DNA from: Selaginella moellendorffii
Lineage: Eukaryota > Streptophyta > Lycopodiopsida > Selaginellales > Selaginellaceae
Direction: 5' to 3'
Length of the DNA: 26,965 nt
Assembly (NCBI RefSeq): GCF_000143415.4
Contig: NW_003314497.1
Location: 1 to 26,965 of the forward strand
Positions 9,720 through 20,434 of the stretch are shown here, one piece after another. Position numbers and translations under genes: made by a program. Each line of letters begins with the position of its first letter. The stretch's first letter is position 1. A model generated the notes under the pieces. It was not told the origin of the DNA and did not search any database. It was given only the letters and a program-made list of their open reading frames with translations.

Positions 9720-10010
9720 CCTCTATGTCACTTGATCTGGTGCCGACAAAGATTCACTCTCAACCGACGCTAGGCTGAGCGGCTGCCTTCTTCTTCACTT
9801 GGGCTTGAGTGGTTGTGGTTTGCTACTGTTGCCTATAGAGTTCCTCGGCTACCAAAATCGTGTTGACCGATGAGGCTGGTGCCTTGCTTTTTCTTGACGA
9901 AGGGGCTGCATCAATTGCTTATCGCTCCAACTGCTCCTGATATGTCTCTGGACCCCAAGACCCCTTGAAGATTGCTTCGTTCCCAAGGAACCCCCAACCA
10001 AGCCAAAAGA
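9720..10010 (-). pseudogene. element D: degraded gag fragment
   Basis: The minus strand shows short coding-like runs (for example GSWGPETYQEQLER and LVAEELYRQQ) in one frame broken by several TAG/TGA codons. This suggests the continuation of the gag of element D. No zinc knuckle is visible. Between about 10010 and 10182 I see no further coding signal. Confidence 0.4.
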
Positions 10011-10181
10011 GAAAAATGAGTCCTCTAGTCTCGATCCTTCTCCATTCTGACTGTTGGCGGGCTCGTTGGAAAGGGCTCAACCCTATCTACCCTTTATCGT
10101 AGGAATTTGGGAAGAAGCCGCCTCAATACTCCTCGAAATCCAAGAAGAGGTAACTCGGAACGCCAATATTGTGGAAAAACA

Positions 10182-10832
10182 TGTGTATGTCACTGATGTA
10201 GATTGATACTAAGGCGCTGTTGGTATTTTCGGAAAGCCTAGGACCAAGAGCGCCTCTAGAAACAAACGGCATCCAAAACAAAGCCTAAAGGAGCACAAAT
10301 TCCTACAAAGATGGCCCAATCTAGCCAAAGAAAAAATTCCTTTTGCATGCCGCCAATTCGCCTAAATCTAGTGCCAAGAATCACCACTACTCATAGATCT
10401 AAGCCAGATCTACAAACCCAAATGCACTACCTTGAGAAATTAGGTTGAGGATCTAGGCGAATTGTTGCTCATGTCAAAACCCCCAACAAAATCAAGACTG
10501 AAAAATGCAAAAGACAAAGAGAAAAGCTAGTGGAAACAAAGAAGAGGCCTTAGACTAGCGTTGATTCAGATTGTGGAGAAATGGAACAAGGCTAACCTAT
10601 ATATACTATAGGTTGATGAAGCTCCACCACTCTTGGATCGAGGACGGCCTAAATATAGCTGAGGTCGAGGAGGCACCACATCAATATCAGGAATGTGGCT
10701 CGAGACTCAGGAATCGTACAGGAAATCAAAGGGTCAGGAATAGGGACGTGTCTTGAGAGTCAGGAATGTGGTCTGCAAGTCAAGAATCCAGCGAGAGTCA
10801 GGAATGTGGCAAGAATTGGGGGATTCCTGACA
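10182..10832 (-). repeat. 3' LTR of element A
   Basis: The high-coordinate end is firm: on the minus strand the LTR starts TGTCAGGAATCC directly after a polypurine tract (GAGGAGGGGGTGA). The low end at 10182 (TG after AAAACA) is a guess from the TG...CA rule, because the partner LTR lies outside the window. A TATA box (TATATATAGG, about 10598-10607, minus) sits mid-LTR, as expected for U3/R. A short frame on the plus strand here is not a gene. Confidence 0.55.
10686..10810 (+). repeat. six GTCAGGAATGTGG-like repeats in element A U3
   Basis: Copies of (G/A/C)TCAGGAAT with tails start near 10686, 10706, 10733, 10759, 10779 and 10797, about 18-27 bp apart. The same word occurs inverted at the LTR tip (GGATTCCTGACA, 10821-10832). 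They lie upstream of the TATA box in the element's own sense, a usual place for enhancer repeats. Confidence 0.55.
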
Positions 10833-10846
10833 TCACCCCCTCCTCA
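10833..10846 (-). other. polypurine tract of element A
   Basis: On the minus strand GAGGAGGGGGTGA ends exactly where TGTCAGG begins the 3' LTR, as expected for the plus-strand primer of reverse transcription. It overlaps the end of the chromodomain frame. Confidence 0.6.
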
Positions 10847-12908
10847 AGAATGAGTGGAACGAGGATGTGAATGAGAACGACGAGGAGGATGAGATGAGCG
10901 GCGAGGGATGGGAGATGGAGAAAAAGAATGAGGACTAGGACGAGAAGGATAGCGGCGGTGGAAGTCCTGAACAAGGTCAGGAGAATGAATCAGGTTGCCC
11001 GCAGGTTCCCAAGTGCGTTCTTTAGGCCCGTAACCCTTCCAGTCGACCAGATAGTAGAGTTTAGACCGTGAAATCTTGGAATCAAGGATGTCATGAACCT
11101 CGTACTCAAACCCATCCTCGAGCTGCACTGGTGGAGGTGGAGGAATGACCCGATTGGAAATAGGACTGGGAATATAAGGCTCAAGGAGAGAGGAATGAAA
11201 AACGGGGTGAATTTGATATGAGGAGGGAAGTGCAAGGCGATAAGTGATAGGATTAATGATGGCAGTGATAGGGAAAGGACTGAGGCGTTTGAAATCAAGT
11301 TTTGGACAAGGCCTGGTGGTGGAGATATTTTGCCTGAGGAGCCAGACTTTATCCCTGATATTGTAAGGGGGACAATCCTGACGATGGACATTGGCAAATG
11401 TTTTGTGAGATTCCTAAGCACGATGGAGGTGGAAGGAGATGGAGTTGTGGATTTCTTGGAGGTTGGAGACAAATGCCTCAGAGCGGGGATTTGAATGAGA
11501 GGATTCGGATGGAGAAGGAAGTGAGAGATTGAATCAGGGATTTTGGCCAGAGTTTGCAAAGAAGGGGGAAATTCGAAGAGAGGAGTGAACAGAGTTGTTA
11601 TAGGAGAACTCAGCAAGGGGAAGGATATCGAACCAGTTATCTTGATGATAGTTGATGAAGCACCTCAAGAATTGTTCCAACGTTTGAATCATTCGCTTGG
11701 ACTACCCATCAGTTTGAGGATGATATGCCGAAGAGAGGTTGGCCTTCATTCCAAGCAGCTGCAAAAACCGTTGCCAGAAATGAGAGATGAACTAAGGCCC
11801 CCGATCCGAAACCACATCTATAGGAATCCCATGAAGTCGGAAAATTTCCCCGAATACCAGTTTTGCCATGTCCTCGCCCAAAAACTCCTTGGTACATGGC
11901 AAGAACTGCGCCATCTTTGTGAAGCGATCCACCACAACTAAAATGCTGTTGAAGCCTCCAGAACTCGGAAGATCACTCAAGAAATCCATGGAGATGGATT
12001 CCCAAGGACCTGAAGGGACCGGAAGGGAAAGAAGCAAACCTGAAGGAAGGTGGCGAGGTATCTTATTTCGGGCGCAAGTGTCACAGGAGGTAACAAAAGA
12101 TTTGATGTAGTTGTCCATGTGAGGCCACCAAAAGTCCCGTGCAACTAGCTCATAGATTTTCGCAATGCCAAAGTGACCAGCAGTCGGGCTATCGTGGCAC
12201 GCCATTAGGACCAACCTTCGAGCATCACCTTCAGGAACGTAAAGCTGCTCCTCATGGTATAATAAGCCATCTAAGAACTCGAACTCGTCAAATCGCCAGC
12301 AGTCGAGAGTCATAGGGTGTCCAACTTGAAGATGGGGGAAAATGTCGCTGGCGAGATCATCGGATTGAAGATCGTTTCTGATGGCATCCATCAAGGAGGA
12401 GTCCTGAGGGGCCAGGGAAATTGCCATAACTTGAAGCCGATCAGGACCGAGAATAACTTGATCCTGTTGATCGAAGGCAGGATTACCAGGCTTGAGATTG
12501 AGATAGGAGCGCCTTGAAAGAGCATGAGGAAGGCCTTGAAGCTTTCCAAGTTTGTACTTGATAACAAAGTCAAACCGACTCAGGAATTGTGCCCACCTTG
12601 CTTGATGACAGCTCAAAACTCGGGAAGTGGCAAAGTACTCAAAGATTTTTGTGATCCATCCAGACCGTTGTTTGATGGCTTGCCCCCTCCAAGAAACGAC
12701 GCCACTCTCCAAAGGAATCCACGATGGCAAGGAGCTCCTTGTCGTGGATTTCGTAATTGATCTTCGCAGGCTGGAATTTCCGAGAATGGAAAGTGACCGG
12801 ATGAAGTTCTTGATCCGCTCCGAGTTGAGACAGCACAGCACCGATGGCAAAGTCGGAGGCGTCAGCCTCGATGAAGAAAGGTTGTGAGGAATCAGCATGG
12901 ATCAAAAT
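10844..12908 (-). pseudogene. element A RNase H-integrase-chromodomain
   Basis: From the B insertion point downward: RNase H with IEADASDFAIG, DKELLAIVD and VWMDHKNL (12903-12640), then a one-base shift near 12640. Next comes the integrase with its H2C2 zinc finger (GHFGIAKIYELVARDFWW ... CDTCARNK, about 12190-12085), the catalytic core starting at SMDFLSDLP, and the second Asp in VVSDRG (near 11800). The C-terminal chromodomain (EYEVHDILDS, KLYYLVDWKGYG, TWEPAGNL; 11128-10990) would target insertion to modified histones. TAG stops at 11792-11794, 11702-11704 and 11414-11416 would each be CAG before a C-to-T change. The core and chromodomain are still in one frame (same phase across 948 bases). 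Long frames on the plus strand here are shadows. Confidence 0.8.
12904..12908. other. target-site duplication, left copy of element B
   Basis: AAAAT immediately precedes the TG that opens the B LTR at 12909. Its partner at 20435-20439 is AAAAC. The single difference is a C/T transition. Removing element B plus one copy rejoins the RT and RNase H frames of element A exactly, which confirms the boundary. Confidence 0.85.
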
Positions 12909-13817
12909 TGTAGCGCACCTGAATTTGGAGCCGAACTCCAAGCTCGTTGCGCTAAGAAACGAGGGTTTGGTACAATCCCACGAGCACCAGCTCCCCGTAT
13001 CCAGCACCTGCACGCAAAATTTTGGCATACCGGTGGCCTAATGCAAGGAGGGTACTCCACCGACTAGAGCAGCATGGAGCTTAGGCTTAGACCCAAGCCG
13101 GACACAGAACAAAGAGCGACACAGCCCAGCAGGAGCCAAACTAATGTCTCAGGTGGTCGGACATGCATTCCAACCACTATCCCTACTATACATTTGGAAC
13201 CCCCCATAGCCCCCCCCCCCTCTTGAGGAGCACACGCTTTGGGCTTTCACCCCAAGCCTCCCTTAGTACTAGGAGTTAGTCTCTGGGACAAGCTCGAAAC
13301 TTACTAAATATGGAATGTCCCTAGATTGCGAATTTGGACACAGGACGAACACCATTGTGTTCAGGACGATCTCTACATTCCGTAGATATGCCAAATGAGC
13401 AAATTTGGACACTTTCCATAAATAGCATTTGGGACCAAAATGAGACTAACACAAAGGGCATGATAGTGAGGGTGTTTGGCAGACACGGTAAGCTATCATG
13501 TAGCGATATTGAGGGACTAATCTCAATACGCGAGGGTTCTTGTCACTAGCAAGTGCAAGACAAAACGAGACGGGAACTCCTTACCGGGCTAAGTATGCTT
13601 AGCTAATAACACGTAGGAATTCCGTCCTTATGCTCGTCCGGTCTAAGTACACTCGAAATGCCCAGTTAACTCCACTAGCACAAGAGGGACTGATAAAGGG
13701 TCCAGCAATACCGACCTCTTGCCATCGTGGCAGTAAGGTAAGAGTGTCCGTAAGGACTAGTCAACAGGTAACTTTCGATACCCGAAGTCACATGCGCGAC
13801 ACTTCACATGCGCAACA
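12909..13817 (-). repeat. outer 3' LTR of element B
   Basis: It is homologous along its length to 19515-20434. The far end carries a 16-bp tandem duplication (TCACATGCGC(G/A)ACACT, about 13787-13818), so the LTR proper ends at 13801 or 13817, followed by the reverse complement of a G-rich polypurine tract (CTCTCCCCCCC). Plus-strand frames inside it, repeated in the other LTR copies, are not genes. Confidence 0.8.
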
Positions 13818-14126
13818 CTCTCCCCCCCTAGGGAAGATCGACGTCCTCGTCGATGCATACTCAAGTCTAGAATACCGCCAAGGAAACAACTCCAAAAAAA
13901 AGTTCACGGTACTCACACTATGTGAGAAATGCACCAACTTAAATGAGTTAGGGGGCAACCTCTTTGTCTAACGCGGATGCGCTACCAGCTTAGACACCTT
14001 CCGGCCGTCGCCGACAAGGAAATGACCAACGGAGTCAGCCACCCTTGCTACTCTGGTTGTCACCCAGCTTACAAAAGTGTGATATGCCCTGCCCGCAGAG
14101 ACATAGAGAGAGGCACGCAAGCGGGA
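13818..14126 (-). repeat. duplicated 3' UTR segment of element B (copy 1)
   Basis: This segment is homologous to 14798 to about 15110, sharing the polypurine tract, GGAAACAACTCC, the ACTTAAATGAGTTA block and the CCGGCCGTC...CGACAAGGA block. It is non-coding. It joins the outer 3' LTR to the partial inner LTR. Confidence 0.7.
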
Positions 14127-14797
14127 GCTAGACTATGCCTCAGATTGGTCGGCCATGCCCGACCTACCCACTATCCCTACTATACATTTGGAACCCCCCA
14201 CAGCCCCCCCCCCCCCCTTGAGGAACACACGCTTTGGGCTTTCACCCCAAGCCTCCCTTAGTATCAGGAGTTAGTCTCTGGGATAAGCTCAAAACTTACT
14301 AAATATGGAATGTTTTTAGATTGCGAATTTGGATATGGGACGAACACCATTGTGTTCAGGCCGATCTCTACATTCCGTAGATATGCCAAATGAGCAAATT
14401 TGGACACTTTCCATAAATAGCTTTTGGGACCGAAATGAGACCAACACAAAAGGCGTGATAGCGAGGGTGTTTGGCAGACACGGTAAGCTATCATTTAGCG
14501 ATATTGAGGGACTAGTCTCAATACGCGAGGGTTCTTGTCACTAGCAAGTGCAAGACAAAACGAAACGGGAACTCCTTACCAGGCTAAGTATGCTTAACTA
14601 ATAGCACGTAGGAATTCCGTCCTTATGCTCGTCCGGTCTAAGTACACTCGAAATGCCCAGTTAACTCCACTAGCACAAGAGGGGCTACTAAAGGGATCCA
14701 ACTGTACTGATCTCCTGCAGTCATGGCAGTAAGGAAAGAGTGTCCGTAAGGACTGGTCGACAAGTATCTTTCGATACCCGAAGTCACATTCGCGACA
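14127..14797 (-). repeat. inner partial LTR of element B
   Basis: This matches about 670 bp of the B LTR, from the GCGGGAGC block to the GCGACA tip, but lacks the ~235 bp that carry the other terminus. It resembles the 5' LTR (19515-20434) more closely than the outer 3' LTR does, for example at GGGATCCAACTGTAC, GGGACCGAAATGAGACC and GACTAGTCTC. A clean polypurine tract (GGGGGGGAGAG on the minus strand) abuts its tip at 14798. Confidence 0.75.
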
Positions 14798-15136
14798 CTC
14801 TCCCCCCCTTGGGGAAGATCGATGTCCTCGTCAATACATACCCGAGTCTACCAAACCGTCAAGGAAACAACTCCGAAAGTTAACGGAAAGCACACTATGT
14901 GGGAAACACACCGACTTAAATGAGTTATGGAACAACCTCTCCTCTACGTCCAAAGACATTAAGACTCAGACACCCTCCGGCCGTCAACGACAAGGAGATG
15001 ACTAACGGAGTTAGCAACCCTTGCTGCTCCGAGTACCACTCGGCTTACAAAGGAATGATACATCCCTGCCCGCAGGGACATAGGGAGAAGACCAGAGGCC
15101 CAACTTCCCCTGAGCAAGAAATCAACCCCATCGGGA
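14798..15136 (-). repeat. 3' UTR segment of element B (copy 2) with polypurine tract
   Basis: This non-coding segment is the original downstream region of element B. On the minus strand it ends in CCCCAAGGGGGGGAGAG directly before TGTCGC, the LTR start. It is homologous to 13818-14126. Confidence 0.65.
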
Positions 15137-15146
15137 AGATTTAGAC

Positions 15147-15251
15147 AACTATTATAAACTGGCAGATTAAGTTGTTTACATGACCACGCCCCTTTTTCAA
15201 AAGTGAGTCATCGAGAGAGAGGCGGGGACTTGTGATCAGTCTATAATAGTT
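15147..15251. repeat. 105-bp inverted-repeat hairpin region
   Basis: AACTATTATAAACTG (15147-15161) and CAGTCTATAATAGTT (15237-15251) are reverse complements at 14 of 15 positions, with 75 bp between them. It lies in the 3' UTR of element B. It may be a structured RNA segment or a small MITE-like insertion. No clear target duplication was seen. Confidence 0.4.
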
Positions 15252-15406
15252 ATCCCCATGGTTATGGATTGGAGCCATGTACCGAAGTGCCGAAGTCAAC
15301 TTGCCAAAACTGACCCAAGGACGAATGAACAAGAGAAATGACACTTTGATTTATAGAAATATATTACTTTATTAATTTGTAAGATTTATTACAAGATTTA
15401 CAAAAG

Positions 15407-16535
15407 CTATCGTTTATTACTATACTCATACTCCGTGACAAGCCCACAGGCATGTGTAAGATTACTAAGAGGTTCCCAAGTTGATTCACAAGTCGGGTAA
15501 CCTTTCCACTTAACTAGATATTCCTTCGTACGAGCCTGTCTTCAAGACCGGGCATCCAAGATAGCTTCAACTTCATATTCTGGTTCACCGTCCACAACAT
15601 CTGGTGGTAAACGAATCTTCCCACGTTGCGCAACATCCATAGTGTAAGGAGCCAAGAGATTGGCATGAAATACACTATGAATATAGGACATCTCTGCAGG
15701 AAGATCCAACCGATAGGATACATCACCAATGCGTTTCAACACCCGATAAGGTCCAACATATCTCGGTAACAGCTTCTGAGACAAAGATCCTTTAATGTTC
15801 AAGTTCCGGGAAGATAGCCACACCTGATCTCCCACTTGATAGGATACATCCCGACGATGCTGATCCTTATCACATCAATACCTATCCTGAGCTTTGCCCA
15901 TCGCCTCAATAGCTCTAGACCAACCTTGGTGTAGCTGCTCCGCATAAGTTTCAACGGCTGGGACCAACACTTCGGTCATTGGTTTCGGTACAACGATTTG
16001 TTGAGGAACCCCACGAGCATTCCCTTGTAGCATCTCCCATGGAGAACAGCCTATAGCGCTGTGAAATGTGTTGTTATAACAGATTTCTGCTTTATCTAAA
16101 TGCTCAACCTAGTCGCGCTGGTCCGCCGCGACATAGTACCGCAGATAATCCTCAACTTGAGCATTCACGCATTCGGTCTACCCATCAGTCTGAGGATGAT
16201 AAGCCGTACTAAACTTCAACTTGGTACTGAACAGCTGGAATAGTGTGCCCCAAAACTTCCCCGTAAACCTTGAATCCCTATCCGAGATCATCTCTTCGGG
16301 AAGACCACGAACTCACACTACTTCATGGAAAAAGAGTTTTGCTGCTTGTTTCGCATTCACTGTTCCCACAATTGGAATGAAGTGTGCAATCTTTGACAAC
16401 CGATCCACAACCACCATCAAAGTATCATAACCCTTAGACTTCGGCAAGCAAGTGACGAAATCAAGTGTCACATTCAGAAATGGCCATGCCGGTGCTGGAA
16501 TGCATTGCAACTTCCCAAGATTTATCAAGTTTATC
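15407..16535 (-). pseudogene. element B integrase core, C-terminus and chromodomain
   Basis: The minus-strand frame starts abruptly in VTLDFVTCLPKSKGYDTLMV (integrase core with its first Asp). It runs through MISDRDSRFTGKFW and YHPQTD, the integrase C-terminal domain (LSQKLLPRYVGPYRVLKRI) and the HSVFHANLL box, to a chromodomain (EYEVEAILDA, EYLVKWKGYP, STWEPLSNL), stopping at 15407-15409. In-frame stops at 16313, 16178, 16109, 15875 and 15542 are TGA or TAG, and all are one transition away from CGA, CAG or TGG. The zinc-finger end of integrase is missing (see the deletion junction near 16530). Confidence 0.78.
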
Positions 16536-18132
16536 AAGATCTGGGATCCTGAGAACAGGAACCGTAGTCAAGATCTCCTTCAACTGTACAAAAGCACGGT
16601 GTCCAATGAAACGGAATACTACTCTTCGTCAACTCAGTCAACGGAAGAGCAATCCTTGCAAAATTGCGGACAAACTTGCGATAGTATCCCGCCAAATTGA
16701 GAAAGGATCGAACATCTGATACAGTGGTCGGGACTTCCCAGGACTTCACCGCTTCCACCTTCTTTGGATTGACCTCAATCATGCCACCACCAACTATATG
16801 TCCAAGAAAGTTTACACACAATTGACCAAAAGCGCATTTACTTTCCTTAGCATACAGTTTGTGTTCGCGCAACTTTTGAAACACTAGCTCCAAGTGTTTC
16901 AAATGATCCTCCAACTTCTCGCTGAAGACTAGAACATCGTCAATATATAGGACAACAAATGTGTCCAGATAATCTCTGAATATTCTATCCATCATAGTGC
17001 TGAACGTTGCCGGAGCATTGCATAACCCGAACGGCATGACAAGGAACTCATAAGATCCGTACCAAGTCTTAAAGGCTGTCTTCTCCACATCTTGATCCGC
17101 CACCCGTATCTGATGATACCCAGACCGCATATCAAGTCATGTAAAATACTTAGCCTTTAAGAGTTGGTCAAACAAGTCATCAATGCAAGGCAAAGGATAA
17201 CTGTTTTTAACTGTGATCTTGTTGAGTGCCCAATAGTCAATACACATCCTCATGGTTCCATCCTTTTTCATAACTAAAAGGACCGGCGCTTCATAAGGTG
17301 ACTTGCTTGGTTGGATATGACCTTTGTTAAGAAGCTCCGTGAGTTGCTTCTTAAGTTCAGCCATCTCCTTGATGTTCAACCGATATGGAGCTTTTGTAGG
17401 TGGTTTAGAGCCCAGAATAACCTCAATCCGATGATCAACCTCACGGCTAGGAGGTAGCCCTTGTGGCAAATCCTTCGGAAAGATATCCTGATTCCTCACC
17501 AACAACTCCAATATCCTCTTTGGTACAGAATCAACCCCGTCGCCGATTCGAACTGAGTCACCAATACCCTCAGCTTCCATCACTTGAACCCAAAAGGTCT
17601 GACATCCCCTCTTAGCTGCTTTTTTAGCGGCCCTCGCAATCAAGATCTTCCCATCCCAATCCTTTGAGGAACGCTTTTGCAACTGGAAGGACACATTGGG
17701 TCGTCCCTCAGACTTCAATGTGATACGACTTTGTCCAGCACCATAAATCCCTTTTATATACTTGTTGAAGAAATCCATACCAAACACCATCTGAAAATCT
17801 GGTATCTTCAACACTACCAAGTCCACTCTTTCTTTCCACTTGGATATCTTTATTGGAACATCACTCACAAACTTTCTAGCTACTTGCCCACCTTTTGCAA
17901 ACCGGAAGTGCATAGGCGACATTTGCTCAGCATTCAATCCTAACAACTTAACTAAGTCTTCGGATATCACGCTGTGCGTAGCTCCCGTATCAATCATCAC
18001 TCGGATTCGGTGTCCACAGACAAAGCCTACCAGATACATCAACGGATCAGTGTTTGCATTGACTGCAAGAAAAGCTTGAGGAAAGCAACGAAAGTTACTC
18101 ACCTCTTCTTCCTCATAGTCTGCATTGACCAA
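16536..18132 (-). pseudogene. element B protease-reverse transcriptase
   Basis: The minus-strand frame opens with an aspartic protease ([14 protein letters not shown] near 17975-18000; FGMDFF), then [18 protein letters not shown] and [13 protein letters not shown] are followed by a TGA at 17137-17139, after which the same frame continues with [24 protein letters not shown] and the catalytic LYIDDVLVFSE (near 16930-16950). The RT thumb and tether run on to about 16600, where the frame breaks. RNase H is absent: the sequence jumps near 16530 into the integrase core. Apart from the lesions, this is a standard plant chromovirus pol, with W for R in the IDYRALNK motif. Confidence 0.8.
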
Positions 18133-19323
18133 CTCGTCACCCCTTCAGCTTCACCACCACTGTCTTCCCTCATGACATTAACCTGAGACCTTGTCTTATG
18201 CTTGTTGGGACATTCTGAGGACCTATGTCCCGACTCTCCACAATGGAAGCAATGACCCACACTACCCGTTCCGCTAGGAGCAGGTTTTGCAGGTTGCTGC
18301 TGCTTGTACCCACCAGGAGGAGGAACAGAGGGCCTAGGACCAAAAGAAGCTGCTGGTGGTCTCCAACCACCACCACCTTTGTTAACCGTTGCTTGTGAGC
18401 CTCCAGGGCGGAACCTACTTTCCACCCTCTGTTTCCGATCACCTTGTTTATTCCCAGAATTTATATTCTTATCTGAGTTACCAGCATACGGTTGCTGATA
18501 TTGTTCCATGAGCGAGTGACTAAAGGCAACTTGATGCGCCGCCTCCTTACACTCCAGGTACGTCTTTGGCTTAAACTTCAAAATCTCATTACGAGAAAGT
18601 GAACTTAAACCCTCTAAGAAATAACTCTGAGCATCTTCGTCACTCATATTTGCAATCATAATGCACTTCTGAGCAAACGCATTAACATAATGCATGAAAT
18701 CCCCTCGCTGCTTTAACTGCCGCAGCTCCGCACGAAGTCTCAGACCAAGATCATCCGGCAAGTATTCCTTACGGATATGAGACCGCATCTTGGTCCAACT
18801 TCTAGTCTGCCCTTTTTTCAGCACACACCTGGCGCCACCAAGTTTTGGCATGATTGGTGAGAAAGGATTGCGCACATGCAACCTTCGTACGATCATTTAC
18901 GTCTGCCGCTATGAAATAGTTTTCCATATCGTAGACCCAGTCTTCCAAAACTTGATAGTCCCGCATGCCTCTAAAGTTGGGTGGTTTCGGGGGCTTGAAC
19001 TTTGAAACTCGTGCAACCGGGGGCAGCTGTAGAACCTTATTATCCTCAGAACTCAAAGAGGAGTCCGGTTTCTTAGGCTTAGCTGGTTTAGTTGCCTCAG
19101 CCTCTTTCTTCCTCTTCTTGTTCTCCTTCTTCAATTTGCGAATCTCCTTTCGCAAATTCTCAATCTCGACTTTTTGAGCCGTACGCTGCAGTGCCGCAGC
19201 CTCCAGCTCTTCCTCTTCTGACTCAGCCTCTGCCTCTTCCACAGCATCTCTAGCAGGAGTTTCCTCCTCTCGATTCGCCCGTCTAGAGGTTTCAGCATCA
19301 TCAGCACGGTTCCGTTTCACCAT
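18099..19323 (-). pseudogene. element B gag with coiled coil and zinc knuckle
   Basis: The start is MVKRNRADD at 19323. An acidic then basic coiled-coil stretch (ELEAAALQRTAQKVEIENLR and a Lys-rich run) precedes the retrotransposon capsid domain (LEDWVYDMENYF, HAKTWWRQVC). A one-base shift near 18830-18860 moves to the frame of 18896-18099 (HIRKEYLPDD, ELRQLKQRGDFMHYV). That frame ends in a Gly/Pro/Gln-rich linker and the CCHC knuckle CFHCGESGHRSSEC (about 18208-18250), which would bind element RNA. Its end overlaps the protease frame in another phase. That may be a decay frameshift or an original ribosomal shift, and the former is likelier given the other lesions. Confidence 0.78.
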
Positions 19324-19500
19324 CCTGCTAACTGCATGCATGCCTCTATCAGTAACTGAACATGCATACAATGTTCTTACCGAATGGTGCAATCCAACTA
19401 ATCCTATACAGGTCGCTTCGAATCTACTAGAAAAGTCTCTGCGTATGCAACTTGAGTCAGAAAATCCGACAAAAGTTGGATAAGAATCGCTGACACAATT

Positions 19501-19514
19501 CCTCTGATACAAAA
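19501..19514 (-). other. primer-binding site of element B
   Basis: On the minus strand, directly after the 5' LTR, TTTTGTATCAGAGG matches most of TGGTATCAGAGC, the complement of the 3' end of initiator Met-tRNA used by many plant gypsy elements. Confidence 0.6.
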
Positions 19515-20434
19515 TGTAGAGCACCTGAATTTGGAGCTGAACTCCAAGCCCGTTGCGCTACGAAACAAGGGTCCGGTACAATCCCACGAGCACCAGCTCC
19601 CCGTATCCAGCACCTGCACGCAAAATGGTGTCAGACGGAGTCTGGCACAATTTTGGCATACCGGTGGCCTAACGCGAGAAGGAGGGTACTCCACCGACTA
19701 GAGCAGCATGGAGCTTGGGCTTAGACCCAAGCCGGACTCAGAACAAGGAGCGACACAGCCCAGCGGGAGCCAAACTAATGTCTCAGGTGGTCTGACATGC
19801 ATTCCAACCACTATCCCTACTATACATTTGGAAACCCCCATAGCCCCCCCCCCCTTGAGGAGCACACGCTTTGGGCTTTCACCCCAAGCCTCCCTTAGTA
19901 CTAGGAGTTAGTCTCTGGGACAAGCTCAAAACTTACTAAATATGGAATGTTTTTAAATTGCGAATTTGGACACGAGACGAACACCATTGTGTTTAGGCCG
20001 GTCTCTACATTCCGTAGATATGCCAAATGAGCTAATCTAGACACTTTCCATAAATAGCTTTTGGGACCGAAATGAGACCAACACAAAGGGCGTGATAGTG
20101 AGGGTGTTTGGCAAACACGGGAAGCTATCATCTAGCGATATTGAGGGACTAGTCTCAATATGCGAGGGTTCTTATCATTAGCAAGTGCAAGAGAAAACGA
20201 GATGGGAACTCCTTACCGGGCTAAGTATGCTTAGCTAATAGCACGTAGGAATTCCGTCCTTATGCTCGTCCGGTCTAAGTACACTCGAAATGCCTAGTTA
20301 ACTCCACTAGCACAAGAGGGGCTACTAAAGGGATCCAACTGTACCGATCTCCTGCCGTCATGGCAGTAAGGAAAGAGTGTCCGTAAGGACTGGTCGACAA
20401 GTATCTTTCGATACCCGAAGTCACATTTGCGACA
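19515..20434 (-). repeat. 5' LTR of element B
   Basis: The LTR is 920 bp, TGTAGAGC...GCGACA as read on the plus strand. It pairs with 12909-13817 and with the partial 14127-14797. It is followed on the minus strand by the primer site and on the plus strand by the AAAAC target duplication (20435-20439). Frames seen in it recur in the other copies and are not genes. Confidence 0.85.

Larger units (their letters stand above)
12909..20434 (-). mobile_element. element B: plant-type chromodomain gypsy retrotransposon
   Basis: The element runs TGTAGC... to ...GCGACA and is flanked by AAAAT/AAAAC. On the minus strand the order is: 5' LTR (20434-19515), primer site, gag (19323 to about 18099), protease/RT (18132-16600), a deletion of RNase H and the integrase N-terminus, the integrase core and C-terminus (16530-15545), chromodomain (to 15407), UTR, and a compound 3' end with one partial and one full LTR. 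Outer LTRs already differ at 7 of the first 80 positions and by a roughly 30-bp indel, so the insertion is old. Many stops and frameshifts make it inactive. Confidence 0.88.

Noticed and set aside
10990-11616. 208-codon minus-strand frame with Ser/Pro/Leu-rich product
   Set aside because: It is an out-of-phase shadow of element A's integrase C-terminus. The true frame gives recognisable integrase and chromodomain motifs.
13334-14544. Small plus-strand genes repeated in several places (near 13334, 14329, 19708)
   Set aside because: They lie inside copies of the element B LTR and move with them. They carry no domain or splice structure.
15384-15389. AATAAA on the minus strand as a gene terminator
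   Set aside because: It lies in the decayed 3' UTR of element B, where AT-rich sequence gives such words by chance. No separate gene ends here.
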